Assembly (NCBI GenBank): GCA_012729595.1
Contig: JAAYCU010000250.1
Span: 1 to 41,624 of the forward strand
DNA from: Phycisphaerales bacterium
GTDB lineage: Bacteria > Planctomycetota > Phycisphaerae > UBA1845 > PWPN01
Reading direction: 5' to 3'
DNA: 41,624 bases
Each line of letters begins with the position of its first letter. Position 1 is the stretch's first letter. The notes under the pieces are model-generated. The model made no database searches. It was not told the origin of the DNA and saw only the letters and a list, made by a program, of their open reading frames with translations. A program made the position numbers and the translations under genes. This document shows positions 8,799 through 17,500 of this stretch, one piece after another.

Positions 8799-9658
8799 TC
8801 AAAAAACGACAGAGCACAGCAACATCAGCGGTATGAATACAACCAGCCCTCCGGCCGCCGCGATCAGGGGAATGAGTAGGATCACGACATAACGGATCGA
8901 TGACGGCCCGCCCCGGATGGCCACGGCTATACCTAAGTTAATCCACCACCACAATACAGATGCGACACATAAGACGCCGATCAGCGTGTTCACGGTATGG
9001 TCGTTTACCGGCATCACTCTGTGTCGGGATACAACGATGCCCCACAAGCCGATTATCAAACAGGTGATGATCAGATGGCCTGAGTAACATTGACACACGG
9101 TGCGCCAGAAACGATAACGGTGTTGCGAGGGAACCATATAAGGTTTGAGGTTTCTTGACATAATGCGGGCAAGGTATACTTCGCAACCGACCGATACCCC
9201 ACAAACGATTAATGGCATGATAAAGACCGCGATGCGATTGTCTCCAGGTCCGGGGCTTTCGGCCAGGGAACTACATAACAACAGTATCGCGCCGGCTACC
9301 ACCCGTGTTGCAACACTATATTCCAGTACACAATCCTTTCCCGCCGCGGGTGATATCTGGCGAGCCAACCGGACGGGGTGGAACAGACTGTCCCGGAAGA
9401 TCCGGAGAATGGCGAGTGGTCCCGTTGTCCCGTCGATCAGCAAAGGCGCATCCGATCGCTGCCGCAACCTGCTCCAGTGAATCAGCTCTTCCCGGTCGAA
9501 CGGTTCCCCGCACTCCGGGCAACGCGGCTCGGTCAGGCCGGTCAGATCGTACTCGCAGTTCGGGCAGAACAGGCCCTCGGATTGGGGCGGGGCGGCGGGT
9601 CGTCGTTCGGACTGATGGTCACGCCTGAATCCGCCGTCCCTATGTCGCCCCGTCTCAT
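8799..9658 (-). CDS. zinc-ribbon multi-pass membrane protein with an apparent frameshift
   Basis: The best reading starts at ATG 9658, ten bases after the nuclease stop, and gives about 286 residues once one base is restored in the four-base G run at 9583-9586 (plus strand). Before the run the frame reads ...GVTISPNDDPPPRP; after it, one frame over, come CPNCEYDLTGL and RCPEC, a four-cysteine zinc ribbon characteristic of planctomycete membrane proteins. The unbroken downstream frame (to 8799) has no ATG near the ribbon; its first standard start, TTG 9467, would discard the ribbon. Behind the ribbon come about five hydrophobic helices (for example VATRVVAGAILLLC, LIITCLIIGLWGIVV, YVVILLIPLIAAAGGLVVF). 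Function is unknown. The break may be a sequencing or assembly error or a true mutation. Confidence 0.7.
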
Positions 9659-9667
9659 TGTCGCCCG

Positions 9668-10330
9668 CTACCCTTCTTCCCGGTCAGCGGGCGGCGATGG
9701 GACAGATCGCTTTTCCTCGTATCGCTTCCGCCATTCGGGATACTGGTCGGGGGTTACGTTTTCCCAGAGACCGAGCTTCTTGCTTCGAGCGGTTTTTTCG
9801 AGGTCCGCGAAATGCTGTTTCCAGGGATGATCGAAACGGTGGTCCGCGTAGGCGTAACCCTGGGCGAGAAGCTCCTCGTTAAGCATGGTCTTACTGTCCG
9901 CCAGATATACGTAGGCCAGCAGCCGTTCGTATCGGTCCCGCGGGCGGGCGGGGACCAGCACGATCCGCACGGGCTTGCCCTCGACCATCCGGCGGGCGAA
10001 TTCCGAAGCCTCGGCTCCGAAATAGCCTGCGCCACGCGGACTTTTGTCCGTCTCGGGGGTGTCCACGCCCCACAGGCGGACCCGCGTATGGTCTTTGTTG
10101 CCGTCGGGCACGTCGATGATGAGAGTGTCGCCGTCAACCACGCGAACGCAAGTGACGGTCTTATTGTGATAGCGATCGTGATCGGTGCCGGCCGGTGCAT
10201 CCACGCGCCGCCAGAGGACCATAACGGCGAGAAGCAGCACGATGGCGGCCGTAATCGGATGACGCCGATACGCCCGCGGCCAGATGTCCGCCCGGCGGGG
10301 AATACGTTTTCTACCGGATCGAAGAGTCAC
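9668..10330 (-). CDS. membrane-anchored staphylococcal-type nuclease (TNase domain)
   Basis: From GTG 10330 (GGAG about 7-8 bases upstream) the product is 220 residues; a TTG at 10360 is an alternative with no ribosome binding site. Residues 25-40 (PITAAIVLLLAVMVLW) form one membrane helix, so the nuclease domain should face the periplasm. The SNase domain (about 58-200) has the DGDT motif (66-69), R85 and E93 in VRLWGVDTPET, and R136 in RYERLLAYV, matching the catalytic Arg-Glu-Arg set of micrococcal nuclease. It should cleave DNA and RNA with calcium. The C-terminal 20 residues are charged and disordered. The zinc-ribbon membrane protein follows after a 9-base gap, so they are probably co-transcribed. 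Confidence 0.9.
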   Translation of the reverse strand: MTLRSGRKRIPRRADIWPRAYRRHPITAAIVLLLAVMVLWRRVDAPAGTDHDRYHNKTVTCVRVVDGDTLIIDVPDGNKDHTRVRLWGVDTPETDKSPRGAGYFGAEASEFARRMVEGKPVRIVLVPARPRDRYERLLAYVYLADSKTMLNEELLAQGYAYADHRFDHPWKQHFADLEKTARSKKLGLWENVTPDQYPEWRKRYEEKRSVPSPPADREEG

Positions 10331-10489
10331 CCGCTTGCTCCACTCAACATACCATGGCAATCAATACGGTTAGCGAAGTAGCTTTTCGAAGAAGGGCTTG
10401 CCGGCCCAATCTGTTGTCTCGATCACGCTGTCCCGCCGCCCCTCCATGACTATCCAAGTCGCAACCAGCGGCCGATCAGATAACAAGGT

Positions 10490-11479
10490 TCAACTCAAGG
10501 CCGGATCGGCCTGATACGTCGGCTCCCGGCCTTCGAGGACCGCGATCACATCTTCCACCACGTCATGCATGGCGGCCACGCCTTCCTTCGACCGCGAGGC
10601 GATGTGCGGGGTAAGGATACAGTTGGGCGCGGAGCGGAGCGGGTGGTCCGGCGGCGGCGGTTCGGGGGAGAACACGTCGATGGCCGCCCCGGCAAGTCGG
10701 CCTTCGTTCAAGGCGTCGGCCAGCGGCTGGGCCTCGACCACCGGGCCACGCGAGGTATTAAACAAAAACGAACCCTTCTTGAAATGCCCCAGGGCTTTCG
10801 CGTCGATCATACCGCGGGTCGAGGCCGTCAGCGGAACGTGCATGGTCACCACGTCGGCCTCGGCGTAGACGGCCTCGTGATTGGGTTTCGACTCGGCCGC
10901 GAAAGGCAACCAGCCGACCTCGCGAATATCATGATAGATAATCCGCATACCAAAACCGTGATGCAGGCGAGTGCTCACCGCCCGGCCGATCCGCCCCATG
11001 CCGATCACGCCGAGGGTCTGATACTGCAACTCGCTGCGCAAGGGGATTTCGAGGCGCAATTGCTTGAATTCGCCGGCCCGCAGTCGGGCATCGGCCGGAA
11101 GTATTCCGCGCTGCAGGGCGATAATCAGCCCGACGACCAGGTCCGCCACGGCATAGGTACACGATGCCGGGGTATGCACGACGGGAATCCCCGCTTTGGC
11201 CGCGGCGGGCAGGTCGATGTTGTCCACGCCCACGCCCGCCCGGCCGATCACTTTCAGGGGCCCGCCGGCGGCCGCCTCGATCACCGCCGCGGTGACTTTG
11301 GCATAGGTCCGCACCACCAGGGCGTCGGCATCGGCAACGGCCGCAATCAGGGCGGGCTCGTCACATTCCTCCAGCACGACCACGGCCCCGGCGGCCTCCA
11401 GCCGAGCCATGGCCGACGCGCTCAACCGCTCCGCCACGACAATTTTCGGTTTGTTTGATTCATCGCTCATGCGGGGCAT
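10490..11479 (-). CDS. D-isomer-specific 2-hydroxyacid dehydrogenase (SerA-like)
   Basis: The product is 329 residues (ATG 11470 is a second possible start). The NAD-binding glycine motif GMGRIG is at 160-165 with the acidic D184 after the second strand. The catalytic trio of the family is intact: R244 (NTSRGP), E273 (FSPEP) and H292 (LTPHIA). The N-terminal VIGRAGVGVDNID is the usual substrate-domain motif of 3-phosphoglycerate dehydrogenases, but the protein lacks the C-terminal ACT or intervening domain of long SerA, so it may act on phosphoglycerate or another 2-hydroxyacid. It is transcribed away from cysC. No clear ribosome binding site is seen. Other serine-pathway genes are absent from the window. 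Confidence 0.9.
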   Translation of the reverse strand: MPRMSDESNKPKIVVAERLSASAMARLEAAGAVVVLEECDEPALIAAVADADALVVRTYAKVTAAVIEAAAGGPLKVIGRAGVGVDNIDLPAAAKAGIPVVHTPASCTYAVADLVVGLIIALQRGILPADARLRAGEFKQLRLEIPLRSELQYQTLGVIGMGRIGRAVSTRLHHGFGMRIIYHDIREVGWLPFAAESKPNHEAVYAEADVVTMHVPLTASTRGMIDAKALGHFKKGSFLFNTSRGPVVEAQPLADALNEGRLAGAAIDVFSPEPPPPDHPLRSAPNCILTPHIASRSKEGVAAMHDVVEDVIAVLEGREPTYQADPALS

Positions 11480-11519
11480 TATGCAACGGCTTGGTGGTTT
11501 TCACAAGGTTTTGCGGCTA

Positions 11520-11548
11520 TTGCCCGCTACAAGCTCGGATTCTATACT
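11520..11548 (+). promoter_or_regulatory. sigma70-type promoter of cysC
   Basis: TTGCCC (11520-11525) and TATACT (11543-11548) are separated by exactly 17 bases. The start of transcription should be near 11555, about 30 bases before the cysC ATG, and the AAGGAG ribosome binding site lies at 11571-11576. The -10 box is identical to that of the tRNA-Glu promoter at 12570. Confidence 0.65.
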
Positions 11549-11584
11549 GACCCCTCCTTAAACATTACCGAAGGAGATTTTTTG

Positions 11585-12217
11585 ATGACGGAAATCAAGG
11601 CCACCAACATCACCTGGCACGATGGGCACGTCGGTCGCGAGGATAGGGAGGGGTTGCTCAAGCAGAAAGGGGCGACCATCTGGTTCACCGGTTTGAGCGG
11701 GTGCGGCAAGAGCACCATCGCCTTTACCGTGGAACATGCCCTGGTACAGCGGGGGCATCTGGCCTACGTTTTGGACGGCGACAACATTCGCCACGGTCTG
11801 AACAAGAACCTGGGCTTCTCGGCCGCCGACCGCGAGGAAAATATCCGGCGGATCGGTGAGGTGACCAAACTTTTCGCCGACGCCGGTCTGTTCAGCCTGA
11901 CCAGCTTCATCAGCCCGTACCGCAAGGACCGCGACCAGGCCCGTAAAATCCACCAGGACGCGGGCCTGACGTTTATCGAGGTGTTCGTGGACGTGCCCAT
12001 CGAAATCTGCGAGCAGCGTGACCCGAAGGGCCTGTACCAGAAGGCCCGGGCTGCCCTGGCCGCGGGAAAGGGCATGGGCTTTACCGGCGTGGACGATCCT
12101 TACGAGCCGCCGCTGGACCCGGAAATCGTGCTGGCCAATGACAAGCTGACGGTGGAGCAGGCGGCCGCCGAGGTGTTGAACTACCTGCACACGCGGGGCC
12201 TGGCCCGCACCGAGTGA
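11585..12217 (+). CDS. cysC: adenylylsulfate (APS) kinase
   Basis: The product is 210 residues and phosphorylates APS to PAPS, the sulfate donor for sulfation and assimilatory reduction. The start is ATG 11585, with AAGGAG 8 bases upstream. The P-loop GLSGCGKST is at residues 36-44 (most relatives have GLSGSGKST). DGDNIRHGLN, GFSAADREENIRRIGEV, the FISPYRKDR segment containing the family's conserved serine, and the GFTGVDDPYEPP motif all match CysC. The C-terminus ends normally. No sulfate adenylyltransferase is in the window, so this stands alone behind its own promoter; a role in sulfated-polymer synthesis rather than cysteine synthesis is possible but not shown. Confidence 0.96.
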   Translation: MTEIKATNITWHDGHVGREDREGLLKQKGATIWFTGLSGCGKSTIAFTVEHALVQRGHLAYVLDGDNIRHGLNKNLGFSAADREENIRRIGEVTKLFADAGLFSLTSFISPYRKDRDQARKIHQDAGLTFIEVFVDVPIEICEQRDPKGLYQKARAALAAGKGMGFTGVDDPYEPPLDPEIVLANDKLTVEQAAAEVLNYLHTRGLARTE

Positions 12218-12416
12218 ACCGCCGGGCCGGCTTAGTATTTGTAGATGCATGGCGTGGATTATGTCCCATCGCCGTCGGGGTTTTTACGGATCATTCCGCT
12301 GATCTTCGCGGTAAGCCAGGCTTGGAATCGCGCCCGCTATCCGTACCGGTCGGCCAGGCGGGCTCTGCCTCGCGGGAGGGCCAAACCCTAAACCGGTGGC
12401 CGGCTATCGTCTATTC

Positions 12417-12478
12417 GCGGTAGTACCAGAGCCGAGTATGGGTCATTGAGGTATCTGCCCCATACCAAGCACTACCGC
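12417..12478. repeat. nested inverted repeat between cysC and tRNA-Glu
   Basis: The outer arms GCGGTAGT (12417-12424) and ACTACCGC (12471-12478) are perfectly complementary over 8 bases. Inside them GTATGGG (12436-12442) and CCCATAC (12459-12465) pair over 7 bases with a 16-base loop. The two stems are joined by an asymmetric internal loop of 11 and 5 bases. There is no T-run on either side, so it is not a standard terminator. The rest of 12218-12546 shows no gene. A structured RNA, a protein-binding site or a relic are all possible. Confidence 0.4.
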
Positions 12479-12546
12479 CCGATAATTCCGACCGGGCCCA
12501 GGGCGTCACAAAACTTGCTTGAATTTAACGGAGGCCAATTCCGCCG

Positions 12547-12575
12547 TTGCCAGGAAGAGCCGATTCGTCTATACT
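12547..12575 (+). promoter_or_regulatory. sigma70-type promoter of tRNA-Glu
   Basis: TTGCCA (12547-12552) and TATACT (12570-12575) are spaced by 17 bases, ending 14 bases before the first base of the tRNA. Position and quality fit a strong housekeeping promoter for the tRNA gene. Confidence 0.75.
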
Positions 12576-12589
12576 ACCTGGACTATAGC

Positions 12590-12662
12590 GGCCCCATCGT
12601 CTAGAGGCCTAGGACACCGGCTTTTCACGCCGGCAACGCGGGTTCGAATCCCGCTGGGGTCA
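12590..12662 (+). tRNA. tRNA-Glu (anticodon UUC)
   Basis: The 73 bases fold as a complete cloverleaf. Acceptor arm GGCCCCA pairs with TGGGGTC (one G-T pair). The anticodon stem CCGGC/GCCGG encloses TTTTCAC, giving anticodon TTC at 12624-12626. The T arm is GCGGG/CCCGC around TTCGAAT. The D arm (GTCTAGAGGCCTAGGAC) closely resembles E. coli tRNA-Glu. The discriminator base is A12662 and the CCA end is not encoded. Starting one base earlier than the obvious GCCCC gives the full 7-pair acceptor stem. Confidence 0.97.
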
Positions 12663-12871
12663 TTTCCGTTCATCTCATCGACTTGAATCAGTAACCATAT
12701 CGCACCCTCGGCTTGTTGAATATTTGCGGATTACCGCAGGTATCTCAGGCAGGAAAAGATGGTTCCGGACAGGGCCCTGGACGTGCGGGAATAAACCAGG
12801 GCAGCGAAATACGATCCAACACCGAGCAGTGCCATATAATTGGCGAGCGGGCAGGAGAATGCGGACTCGAT

Positions 12872-13099
12872 TTATTCTTTTTTTTGCGGGGAATCTGGGT
12901 TTACGTTGATCTGCACGAGAGTCGGGTCATGACGACCGTCGCAGCTACCCGACTCATCGAGATCCGACCGGCCGCAAATGCAGGAACGGCGGCCGCCCTT
13001 CTTCATCACCAGACCGACCCATAAGGCCCCCAGAGCCAGGCCGAAGAACACCACGGCCAAACCGAGGACGATCAGGATGGTGGATAGGTTCGCGATCAT
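12872..13099 (-). CDS. nqrM: NqrM-like maturation protein of Na+-NQR (DUF539-like)
   Basis: This 75-residue protein starts at ATG 13099, overlapping the apbE stop by the four bases ATGA. One membrane helix (about residues 8-32, ILIVLGLAVVFFGLALGALWVGLVM) is followed by a lysine/arginine patch and a cysteine-rich tail (SCICGRSDLDESGSCDGRHD). Size, topology and place at the end of an nqr-apbE operon match NqrM, which is needed to load iron into the NqrD/NqrE cluster. The tail departs from the usual NqrM cysteine spacing and looks like a CDGSH iron-sulfur motif (C-x-C, then CDG-x-H). The assignment leans on context; the motif itself is seen directly. Confidence 0.75.
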   Translation of the reverse strand: MIANLSTILIVLGLAVVFFGLALGALWVGLVMKKGGRRSCICGRSDLDESGSCDGRHDPTLVQINVNPDSPQKKE

Positions 13100-14220
13100 C
13101 GATGGTACGCCTCGAACGCGGATGTCGACCGCGCTTGTATTGTAGTATCGTCATGTCGAATAAGAAACAGGGCCGCCAGTTGCTCACGTTCCGCGACCTC
13201 AAAACCCTCCAGCGGGCCCAGGACCATCAGGGCAGTGGCCCAGGCGTCGGCCCACATGCACTGTTCGTGCAACACCGTGACGGATGCGAGAGTATGATCA
13301 ACCGGGCGAGCCGTACGCGGATCAATAGTGTGCGAGATCCGCCGGCCGTCTCGAACGAAATAATTCTGATAGTCGCCGGAAGTTGCAATAGAGACATCGG
13401 TCAGTTCCATAATGCGCTGTAGAGTACGGCCTTGACCGACAGGTTTTTCCACCGCGATCCGCCATAATCGACCATTCTCCCGCCGTCCTTTCAAACGGAT
13501 TTCGCCGCCGATTTCCACCATATAATTATCGATTCCGTGCTGTTCCAGGACGGCCGATACCCGGTCCACCCCGTACCCTTTTGCGATGGCGCTCAGATCG
13601 CAGTACATGCCGTCATGAGTACGGATCACGGTGCTTACGGCCGGTTCGATAAGCAGCTTCTGATAGCCTACGGCCTCGGCCAGATGCTCGAGAATCTCAG
13701 GGTCGGGCTCGGTGTAGTGATCGGGCCCGGGCCCAAAACCGTAAGCATTGACCACAGGTCCGACGGTGATATCAAACGCACCTCCGCTGCACTTACTGAC
13801 CTCAAGAGCGGCTTGAAACACCGCAAAGGTTTCGGCGGACAAGGCAAACGGCTCGCCCACCTGGCTCCGGTTGAGGCGGGAAAGCTCCGAATCCGGCAAC
13901 CAGGTAGACATCCTCCGATTCACTTCTTCGAGAGTATCAGCGATGTCCGTCTCGATCCTACTTTTCGCGGTCGCATTCCATGAATCCCGCGAGGCGAGGA
14001 ACTTAATATTATAGATGGTCCCCATTGTCTCGCCGGCAAGCTGCACCTCGCTTGAACCGCGCCCGGCCAAGCGGTTGGCCAGGAACGTCGCCAGGACGAC
14101 GAGCAACACGAGGACCGCACCGGCCGAACGACGATGCCGCGGGGATAACCGATTCGCGGGCGCGTTTTGATTACGCAAGGCGGGGGTGTTTTCAAACGCG
14201 GAGCTAGAACCCGAAGTCAT
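13096..14220 (-). CDS. apbE: FAD:protein FMN transferase
   Basis: ApbE (374 residues) attaches FMN from FAD to threonines of NqrB and NqrC. A membrane anchor lies at about residues 31-50 ([19 protein letters not shown]). The family entry [13 protein letters not shown] is at about 60-75. The flavin/metal-binding [24 protein letters not shown] and the [12 protein letters not shown] plus [12 protein letters not shown] blocks are intact. The start overlaps the nqrF stop by 17 bases, so translation is coupled. This is the expected maturase for the operon; it supplies the cofactors without which NqrB and NqrC are inactive. Confidence 0.95.
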   Translation of the reverse strand: MTSGSSSAFENTPALRNQNAPANRLSPRHRRSAGAVLVLLVVLATFLANRLAGRGSSEVQLAGETMGTIYNIKFLASRDSWNATAKSRIETDIADTLEEVNRRMSTWLPDSELSRLNRSQVGEPFALSAETFAVFQAALEVSKCSGGAFDITVGPVVNAYGFGPGPDHYTEPDPEILEHLAEAVGYQKLLIEPAVSTVIRTHDGMYCDLSAIAKGYGVDRVSAVLEQHGIDNYMVEIGGEIRLKGRRENGRLWRIAVEKPVGQGRTLQRIMELTDVSIATSGDYQNYFVRDGRRISHTIDPRTARPVDHTLASVTVLHEQCMWADAWATALMVLGPLEGFEVAEREQLAALFLIRHDDTTIQARSTSAFEAYHR

Positions 14221-15430
14221 CGAGCATGATATCCTTGCGCTCGACGCCCAGATCGAGCAGCATATTGATACAGGAATTGTTCATTACTCCCGGACCACAA
14301 AGGTAATACTCCACATCCTCCGGAGCAGGGTGGCGAGCCAGATAATGATCGCGGACCACCTGATGAATAAAACCAGTATGGCCGGGCCAATCATCCTCGG
14401 GCATAGGTTCTGACAGGGCCAGGTTCCAGGTGAAGTTTTCGTGGGCGGCGGCCAATTTGTTAAAATCTTCGACGTAGAACGCCTCGCGCACACTGCGGGC
14501 TCCGTACCAGAACGAAACCTTGCGTCGACTATTGAGCCGATAGAATTGGTCGAAAATATGGGAGCGCATGGGAGCCATTCCCGCCCCCCCGCCGATAAAG
14601 ACCATCTCGGCATCAGTGTCGCGGGCGAAGAACTCGCCGAAGGGCCCCTTGATGATGACCTCATCACCCGGCTTGAGGTTGAAGATAAAAGAGGACATCT
14701 GACCAGGCGGGGCCTTGGGGGCATCCGGCGGCGGCGTGGCGATCCGCACATTGAGCATGACAATATCATTTTCCATAGGGAAGTTGGCCATGGAATAGGC
14801 CCGCTCGACGGTCTCCTCCACCGTCGATTCCAGCTTCCAGAGATCATACTTGTCCCAGTCGCCGCGGTATTGCTCCTCGATATCAAAATCGCGGAACCGC
14901 ACATGATACGGCGGGGCCTGAATCTGGATATAGCCACCCGCCCGGAAATCCATCTTCTCCCCCGGCGGCAGCTCGAGTACCAATTCCTTGATAAAGGTAG
15001 CCACGTTACGATTCGAGCGAACCCGGCAAGCCCATTCCTTGGCGCTGAAAACCTCCGGCGGAATTTCGATCTTCAGATCGTTCTTGACCTTAACCTGGCA
15101 GGAAAGACGTACGCCTTCGCGGGCCTCCTGGCGGTTGATATGGGTCAGTTCCGTGGGCAGAATGGTCCCCCCACCTTCCTTGATCTTGACCGTGCAGACC
15201 CCGCAGGTTCCCTGACCGCCGCACGCTGATGGAATAAAAATCCGCTCGTTGCCCAGAATATTCAACAGGGTATCGCCAGCGGGGACTTTCAATGTGCTCT
15301 GCGGGTCTCCGTTGATCTCGATGCTCACCTCGCCGCTGGGCACCAACCTGGCCCGGGCAACCATGAGCAGAATGACCAGAGAAACAATCACTCCGGTGAA
15401 CATCAACACGCCTAACAACACGGTGAACAT
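14204..15430 (-). CDS. nqrF: Na+-translocating NADH:quinone reductase subunit F
   Basis: NqrF is the NADH-oxidising entry subunit. From ATG 15430 (GAGG about 9 bases upstream, 25 bases after the nqrE stop) it has 408 residues; an in-frame start at 15475 would overlap nqrE. Residues 1-25 form the membrane anchor. The plant-type [2Fe-2S] ligands are C70, C76, C79 and C111. The FAD-binding RAYSMANFP and the NADH-binding [13 protein letters not shown] are intact, and the C-terminus ends in the family-typical DDFGF. Everything needed for electron entry appears functional. Confidence 0.97.
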   Translation of the reverse strand: MFTVLLGVLMFTGVIVSLVILLMVARARLVPSGEVSIEINGDPQSTLKVPAGDTLLNILGNERIFIPSACGGQGTCGVCTVKIKEGGGTILPTELTHINRQEAREGVRLSCQVKVKNDLKIEIPPEVFSAKEWACRVRSNRNVATFIKELVLELPPGEKMDFRAGGYIQIQAPPYHVRFRDFDIEEQYRGDWDKYDLWKLESTVEETVERAYSMANFPMENDIVMLNVRIATPPPDAPKAPPGQMSSFIFNLKPGDEVIIKGPFGEFFARDTDAEMVFIGGGAGMAPMRSHIFDQFYRLNSRRKVSFWYGARSVREAFYVEDFNKLAAAHENFTWNLALSEPMPEDDWPGHTGFIHQVVRDHYLARHPAPEDVEYYLCGPGVMNNSCINMLLDLGVERKDIMLDDFGF

Positions 15431-15455
15431 CGATGCAATCCTCGCCGGCCGAGCC

Positions 15456-16088
15456 TTAAAGCTGAATACCCGCAAACGCCATGAAGCCGATGGCCATCAG
15501 CCCGGTGATGATGAAAGTAATACCCAGACCGCGGAGCCCTACCGGTACATTGCTGTAACGCATCCGCTCGCGAATGGCGGCCAAAGCCACGATAGCCAAG
15601 GCAAAGCCCAAGCCGCTGCCGAACCCGAACACCGCGCTTTCGCCCACGCGATAATCGCGTTCGACCATGAACAAGGAGGCCCCCAGGATCGCGCAATTGA
15701 CCGCGATCAGAGGCAGAAAAACCCCCAACGCGCCATACAGGGCCGGGGCGTAACGGTCAATGACCATCTCCACGACCTGGACAGTCGCGGCGATGGTTCC
15801 GATGTAGCTGATGAACCCAAGGAAAGACAGATCGACCTCGGCCATCCTCGGGCCGACTACCGGCAACCAAGTCAGGGCTCCGCCCTTCAGCAAATAATTG
15901 TAGACCAGGCAGTTCAGCGGACAGGTGATGGTCAGGACGAAAACCACGGCCAGCCCCAACCCGACAGAGGTCTCCACTTTACGGGAGACGGCCAGAAACG
16001 AGCACATGCCCAGAAAGAAAGCCAGGGCCATGTTTTCCACGAAGACAGCCTTGACCGCCAGCGACAGATAATGTTCCAGCTCGGGCAT
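15456..16088 (-). CDS. nqrE: Na+-translocating NADH:quinone reductase subunit E
   Basis: This 210-residue protein has six hydrophobic helices and belongs to the NqrE/RnfA family. The two half-repeats around [19 protein letters not shown] and [15 protein letters not shown] carry the cysteines (CSF and NCA) that, in structures of the enzyme, share an iron centre with NqrD. It lies 3 bases after nqrD. Length and motifs are normal. Confidence 0.96.
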   Translation of the reverse strand: MPELEHYLSLAVKAVFVENMALAFFLGMCSFLAVSRKVETSVGLGLAVVFVLTITCPLNCLVYNYLLKGGALTWLPVVGPRMAEVDLSFLGFISYIGTIAATVQVVEMVIDRYAPALYGALGVFLPLIAVNCAILGASLFMVERDYRVGESAVFGFGSGLGFALAIVALAAIRERMRYSNVPVGLRGLGITFIITGLMAIGFMAFAGIQL

Positions 16089-16091
16089 GGC

Positions 16092-16715
16092 TCACTCCTT
16101 CTCCTGCTGATCGGGCTTCCAGGTACGCAAGGCCCAGATGCATAAGCCGATGATAAAAAAGGCCCCGGGGGCGAGAACCATCAGTCCGTTCGGGTTGTAC
16201 CAGCCGCCGTCAGTAACGGTCCTGAGCACGGGGTACCCAAACAAGGTGCCACTGCCGAGCAACTCGCGAAAAAACGCGGTCACCAGCAACACCACGTCGT
16301 AGCCCAGAGCGTTGCCCACCCCATCGTAGAAGCTTTCCAGAGGCGGGTTCTTCATGGCGAAGCCCTCCGCCCGCCCCATGAGGATGCAGTTGGTGATAAT
16401 CAGCCCGACAAAAACGGACAACTGTTTACTGATATCGAACAGATAGGCCTTAAGAATCTGGTCGGTAATGATCACCAGGGAGGCGATGACCGCCAGTTGA
16501 AAAATGATCCGCACGCTGGGGGGCACGTAGTTACGCAAAAGGCTGACCGTCAAGCTGGAACAGGCCAAAACGCAGGTAAGCGCCACGGACATCACCAAAG
16601 CAGTCTTCATCTGGGTCGTCACGGCCAAAGCCGAGCAGATGCCCAATACCTGCAGGGCGATAGGATTGTTGTTCCACAGCGGATCGAGCAGAATCTGTCT
16701 CTGTTTACGAGTCAT
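16092..16715 (-). CDS. nqrD: Na+-translocating NADH:quinone reductase subunit D
   Basis: The 207-residue integral membrane subunit is paralogous to Nqr[22 protein letters not shown] and [16 protein letters not shown] carry the conserved cysteines (GIC and TNC) of the intramembrane iron site. The sequence [16 protein letters not shown] is the usual NqrD signature. Its ATG overlaps the nqrC stop by four bases (16712-16715). Confidence 0.96.
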   Translation of the reverse strand: MTRKQRQILLDPLWNNNPIALQVLGICSALAVTTQMKTALVMSVALTCVLACSSLTVSLLRNYVPPSVRIIFQLAVIASLVIITDQILKAYLFDISKQLSVFVGLIITNCILMGRAEGFAMKNPPLESFYDGVGNALGYDVVLLVTAFFRELLGSGTLFGYPVLRTVTDGGWYNPNGLMVLAPGAFFIIGLCIWALRTWKPDQQEKE

Positions 16716-17500
16716 GACGCAGCCCTCCGCGATTCGCGTAATTTCACTAGATACGGCCCGAAGCCATGCTCGCCGAACCAGAATTCCAAGGTGTGACTGA
16801 CACCCCGACTGGTAATAGTCGCCCCACTCAGGCCGTCCACCTCGTAAGGGGCCTCCTCGGGCGGACCGGCTCGACCTTTGACAACCTCGATCCTCACATT
16901 CCCGGCGGGGTCATAGATTCGGCGACCAGGCCAAAGGTCTTTCCATCTCGGATTATCCACTTCACCGCCCAGCCCAGGCGTCTCCCCGTGCTGGTAGAAG
17001 GTAAGCCCCCGTACCGTGCGGCCGTCGGCGTCCACCGCGATGTATCCGTACATCGTAGACCACAACCCCTTGCCCAGAATCGGAAGCACAACCTGATTAA
17101 GGTCGCCATCCTTATTAACCTTGAACACCAGGGCATGATTCGGGATCCGTTTGACCTGGGCCGGATTCGATGGCGCCGGGTTGCTTCGGGTCGGATCCTT
17201 CATCTCGGCATCAGGGTCAAAGGTCAGGGGATCAATGTCCGTTTCCTCGCCGGTGGCCAGATCGATAACCACCGGGTCTATTCGCTCCATGAAGATTTGC
17301 GTAATCTGTTCGCGACCGTATCGCTGGCCAGACTCCACCAAGCCGGCGGCCATAAGCACGTTAACCTGCCGGTCGAGCTGGGCGTTCTGCTCCTGGCGGG
17401 GCTTGAGGCTTACCGCCGCGCTCGAAACCAGCAGCGAACACACCACGCACACCACACATGAAAAACCGATAATATAGGGAACACTATATGATCGCTGCAT
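16712..17500 (-). CDS. nqrC: Na+-translocating NADH:quinone reductase subunit C
   Basis: From ATG 17500 the product has 262 residues; this start keeps the N-terminal membrane helix ([20 protein letters not shown]) at the front and overlaps the nqrB end by 17 bases. The periplasmic FMN-binding domain ends with EVDGLSGAT, in which T228 is the residue expected to carry covalent FMN added by ApbE. The [13 protein letters not shown] and [10 protein letters not shown] motifs are intact. An insert at about 85-115 ([21 protein letters not shown]) is proline-rich and may be a loop. Confidence 0.96.
   Translation of the reverse strand: MQRSYSVPYIIGFSCVVCVVCSLLVSSAAVSLKPRQEQNAQLDRQVNVLMAAGLVESGQRYGREQITQIFMERIDPVVIDLATGEETDIDPLTFDPDAEMKDPTRSNPAPSNPAQVKRIPNHALVFKVNKDGDLNQVVLPILGKGLWSTMYGYIAVDADGRTVRGLTFYQHGETPGLGGEVDNPRWKDLWPGRRIYDPAGNVRIEVVKGRAGPPEEAPYEVDGLSGATITSRGVSHTLEFWFGEHGFGPYLVKLRESRRAAS

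Noticed and set aside
14441-16145. Plus-strand open frames opposite nqrE and nqrF
   Set aside because: The nqr subunits on the minus strand explain the sequence fully.
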